64,000 nucleotides of DNA from an uncultured Pseudomonadota bacterium. Lineage in GTDB: Bacteria > Pseudomonadota > Gammaproteobacteria > CAJXQU01. Both the position numbers and the translations under genes were made by a program. The DNA is taken from positions 62,001 through 126,000 of the forward strand of contig CAJXQU010000006.1 in assembly GCA_913058255.1 (NCBI GenBank), in the 5' to 3' direction. Positions 61,906 through 64,000 of the stretch are shown one piece after another. The first letter of the stretch is position 1. Every line of letters starts with the position of its first letter. Under the pieces are notes generated by a model. The model did no database searches and was not told where the DNA came from. It saw nothing but the letters and a program-made list of their open reading frames with translations.

Positions 61906-63296
61906 GAAAAATAGAAATACCATATTCAGAAGATAGTAGTTTAGCTTATGGGCATCTTGCACATTTGTCAGGCTTCATTTTTCTAGACAGTGGATATCCC
62001 AATATCAAGCTGGGTCGTTTTGATATCCTTGCTGCCGAACCATACTTAGAAATTACAACGCGTGGAAAGTTAACAGATTGCAAACAAGACGGTAAGCACT
62101 GGCAAACAAGTGATGATCCATTTCAGGTTTTACAACGATATTTAGGCGAAAAAGTTGAGTATGATCCGAACCTACCTTTTGTCGGTGGTGCATTAGGTTA
62201 TTTTAGTTATGACCTTGGTCGAACAATAGAAGACTTGCCTGCTACAGCAAAAAGTGATTTAACGTTGCCAACATTAAAATTTGGTTTATACGATTGGGCT
62301 GTCGTAGTTGATCATAAAAAACAAAAGAGCTGGTTGGTGGGGCAGGGGCGAGATAAAAAAACATTTCTTCAATGGGATAAACGTTTAGAACAATTAAACC
62401 AACCGAAAGCCGCAACTATTACAAAACCTTTCAAAGTAAACTCAAATGTAAGTTCAAACTTTAGTAAAGAAAATTACGCTAAGGCTTTCGAACGAATCAA
62501 ACATTACATTCATGAAGGTGACTGTTATCAGGTCAACTTAGCACAGCGTTTTGTTGCTGATGTGGCAGGTGATCCATGGGATGCTTATTTGCGATTAAGA
62601 ACGATGAATCCAGCACCCTTTGCGGCCTATATGGCGGTCGATAGCATTGAAGATAATAGTTATATACTAAGCTCATCACCAGAAAGGTTTTTGTTGATCA
62701 AGGATAACTATGTGGAAACAAAACCGATCAAGGGTACACGTCCGCGAGATGAAGATCCTAAACGTGATCAAGAACTGGCTGAAGAGTTAAAGAATAGTCA
62801 AAAGGATCAGGCTGAAAATGTCATGATTGTTGATCTACTACGTAATGATATAGGTAAAAACTGTGCGGTTGGTTCTGTGTCTGTACCGAAAATATTTGAG
62901 ATTGAGAGTTATAAAACAGTTCATCATTTAGTCAGCACTGTTATAGGCACTCTCGCTGAAAATAAGCACGCATTGGATCTGATCAAAGGAGCATTCCCTG
63001 GAGGTTCGATTACCGGAGCACCAAAACTTCGTGCGATGGAAATCATCGAAGAGCTGGAACCACACCGACGGAGCGTTTATTGTGGCTCGATAGGCTATAT
63101 TAGTTTTGATGGACAATCAGATACTAATATAGCGATCAGAACGATGATTTGGGATCAAGATAAAATTCATTTCCAAGCGGGTGGTGGCATTGTGCTTGAT
63201 TCAGAAATGGAAGCTGAGTATCAAGAAACCTATGATAAAGCAGCTGCTATGTTAAATGTTTTGCAATCTGCGCAAAGCGATTCTAGAGCTGATTAA
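61902..63296 (+). CDS. pabB: aminodeoxychorismate synthase component I
   Basis: 464 residues. Converts chorismate plus ammonia (with a PabA partner) to aminodeoxychorismate, leading to p-aminobenzoate. The key PIKGTRPR (with the ADC-synthase Lys instead of TrpE's Ala) and SSSPERFL, LLRNDIGKNC, FPGGSITGAPKLRAMEIIEEL and YCGSIGYISFDG are present. ATG 61902 overlaps the MfnF-like stop (ATGA). It supplies pABA for RFAP synthase (52358) as well as folate. Confidence 0.94.
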   Translation: MRKIEIPYSEDSSLAYGHLAHLSGFIFLDSGYPNIKLGRFDILAAEPYLEITTRGKLTDCKQDGKHWQTSDDPFQVLQRYLGEKVEYDPNLPFVGGALGYFSYDLGRTIEDLPATAKSDLTLPTLKFGLYDWAVVVDHKKQKSWLVGQGRDKKTFLQWDKRLEQLNQPKAATITKPFKVNSNVSSNFSKENYAKAFERIKHYIHEGDCYQVNLAQRFVADVAGDPWDAYLRLRTMNPAPFAAYMAVDSIEDNSYILSSSPERFLLIKDNYVETKPIKGTRPRDEDPKRDQELAEELKNSQKDQAENVMIVDLLRNDIGKNCAVGSVSVPKIFEIESYKTVHHLVSTVIGTLAENKHALDLIKGAFPGGSITGAPKLRAMEIIEELEPHRRSVYCGSIGYISFDGQSDTNIAIRTMIWDQDKIHFQAGGGIVLDSEMEAEYQETYDKAAAMLNVLQSAQSDSRAD

Positions 63297-63298
63297 TC

Positions 63299-63904
63299 AT
63301 GTGGGTTGTAAAGCTCGGAGGCAGTTTTTTTGATGCTCCAGAACTGATCGATTGGGTAAAGACGATCGTTCAATATGGAGCCGGTAAAATTGTCCTAGTT
63401 CCTGGTGGTGGGCCTTTTGCTGATCAAGTACGCCATGCACAAAAACAGTATCAGTTTAATGATCAAGTGGCTCATCACATGGCATTACATGCAATGGATC
63501 AGTTTGGGTTATTTTTGATCGGCATTGCTGAGTCTCATGGGCTCGAGATCATTCCTGCAAGTTCGCTGGAAGAAATTGAACAGGCTTTAATGGAACAACA
63601 AATACCTGTTTGGTTACCTTCATACCAATTAAGAACAGTGCAAGAGATTAAGAAAAATTGGGATGTTACGTCCGATAGTTTGTCAGCTTGGTTAGCTAGA
63701 CAATTGAATTCGGAACAACTTATTTTGATCAAAAGGGTTCATGTGGATTTAAAGATGACTCTTGCAGAACTTCAAAGGCATAATCTTGTTGATAGTGCAT
63801 TTAAAGATTTTCTTGAGAAGGTTAATTTCAAAACGATTTACTTTTCATCTAATCAACAGTTAGCGCTGAAAGAAATGTTGATAACTTATCATAGTAAGCC
63901 CTGA
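63299..63904 (+). CDS. amino acid kinase family protein, MfnE-like
   Basis: 201 residues. AAK fold: WVVKLGGSFFDAPEL, IVLVPGGGPFADQVR, NWDVTSDSLSAWLARQL and LILIKRVHV. Shorter than aspartokinase and lacking an ACT domain. Related archaeal MfnE phosphorylates an aminomethylfuran phosphate in methanofuran synthesis. 2 bases after the pabB stop, in the same operon. Confidence 0.78.
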   Translation: MWVVKLGGSFFDAPELIDWVKTIVQYGAGKIVLVPGGGPFADQVRHAQKQYQFNDQVAHHMALHAMDQFGLFLIGIAESHGLEIIPASSLEEIEQALMEQQIPVWLPSYQLRTVQEIKKNWDVTSDSLSAWLARQLNSEQLILIKRVHVDLKMTLAELQRHNLVDSAFKDFLEKVNFKTIYFSSNQQLALKEMLITYHSKP

Positions 63905-63913
63905 ACATAATTG

Positions 63914-63930
63914 ACACCTAGGTTAGGTGT
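63914..63930 (+). terminator. weak hairpin after MfnE-like gene
   Basis: ACACCTA-GGT-TAGGTGT, a 7-bp stem 9 bases past the stop, followed by ATTATATTTTAA. Probable operon terminator. Confidence 0.6.
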
Positions 63931-64000
63931 ATTATATTTTAATAAATCTCATTGATATTTAGGTCGATAAGATATCTAACACTTTATATTCATCGATCAA

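Noticed and set aside
61902-63296. Anthranilate synthase TrpE
   Set aside because: PIKGTRPR carries the Lys typical of aminodeoxychorismate synthase; TrpE has Ala in that position.

Overview
The window looks like chromosome from a methylotrophic gammaproteobacterium of moderate-to-low GC (about 40% by eye). A complete tetrahydromethanopterin (H4MPT) formaldehyde-oxidation gene set (fae, mtdB, mch, fhcBADC) sits beside cofactor-synthesis genes. MSHA-type and PilE-type minor-pilin clusters and an exosortase/PEP-CTERM system are also present. This would suit a Methylophaga-like or Methylococcales-like organism, but the genus cannot be fixed without a search. No rRNA, tRNA, CRISPR array, insertion sequence or prophage was seen.

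Region 1 (1-10.7 kb). A Ser/Thr kinase fused to a cyclic-nucleotide-binding domain converges on an MSHA pseudopilin operon (mshA-C-D-O-P, minus strand). A PEP-CTERM protein gene heads that operon. Divergent from it are an exosortase with a C-terminal EpsI-like domain, a PrsT-type TPR lipoprotein and, on the opposite strand, a FemAB/CelD-type GNAT protein. Region 2 (10.9-14.1 kb): sulfite reductase hemoprotein, its DUF934 partner, and a Trp-rich repeat protein with a helix-hairpin-helix tail. Region 3 (14.2-24.3 kb): a minor pilin operon fimT-pilV-pilW-pilX-pilY1-pilE followed by a second pilX-pilY1 pair; a 41-codon pilX-like remnant lies between pilW and pilX. Region 4 (24.5-40 kb): class 1B-like pyrD, trmL, a secreted or anchored PPDK/glucan-dikinase-like protein, a second PEP-CTERM protein, a second PrsT-like lipoprotein, a beta-lactamase-like serine hydrolase and an 1811-residue MshQ-like LamG protein. 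Region 5 (39.9-45.4 kb): a radical-SAM SPL-like protein overlapping a nucleosidase-like gene, UspA, rhomboid protease, Roadblock protein with an unknown partner, and a Smr protein.

Region 6 (45.6-63.9 kb) is the C1 island. fhcBADC on the minus strand makes the formyltransferase/hydrolase complex. Past a SulP transporter, the plus strand carries RFAP synthase, mtdB, an ATP-grasp gene, mch, a RimK-like ATP-grasp gene, a CitG-like gene and fae. Then come a HisA-like TIM barrel (minus) and, starting on the adjacent base, MfnD-like, MfnF-like, pabB and MfnE-like genes. Working model: Fae joins formaldehyde to H4MPT, MtdB and Mch oxidise methylene- to formyl-H4MPT, and Fhc releases formate. PabB supplies p-aminobenzoate to RFAP synthase for H4MPT. 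The Mfn-like enzymes build the methylofuran used by Fhc.

The first 40 kb is dominated by cell-surface functions (two pilus systems, two PEP-CTERM substrates, two PrsT-like lipoproteins and MshQ-like and PilY1 adhesin candidates), and the last 18 kb by C1 metabolism.
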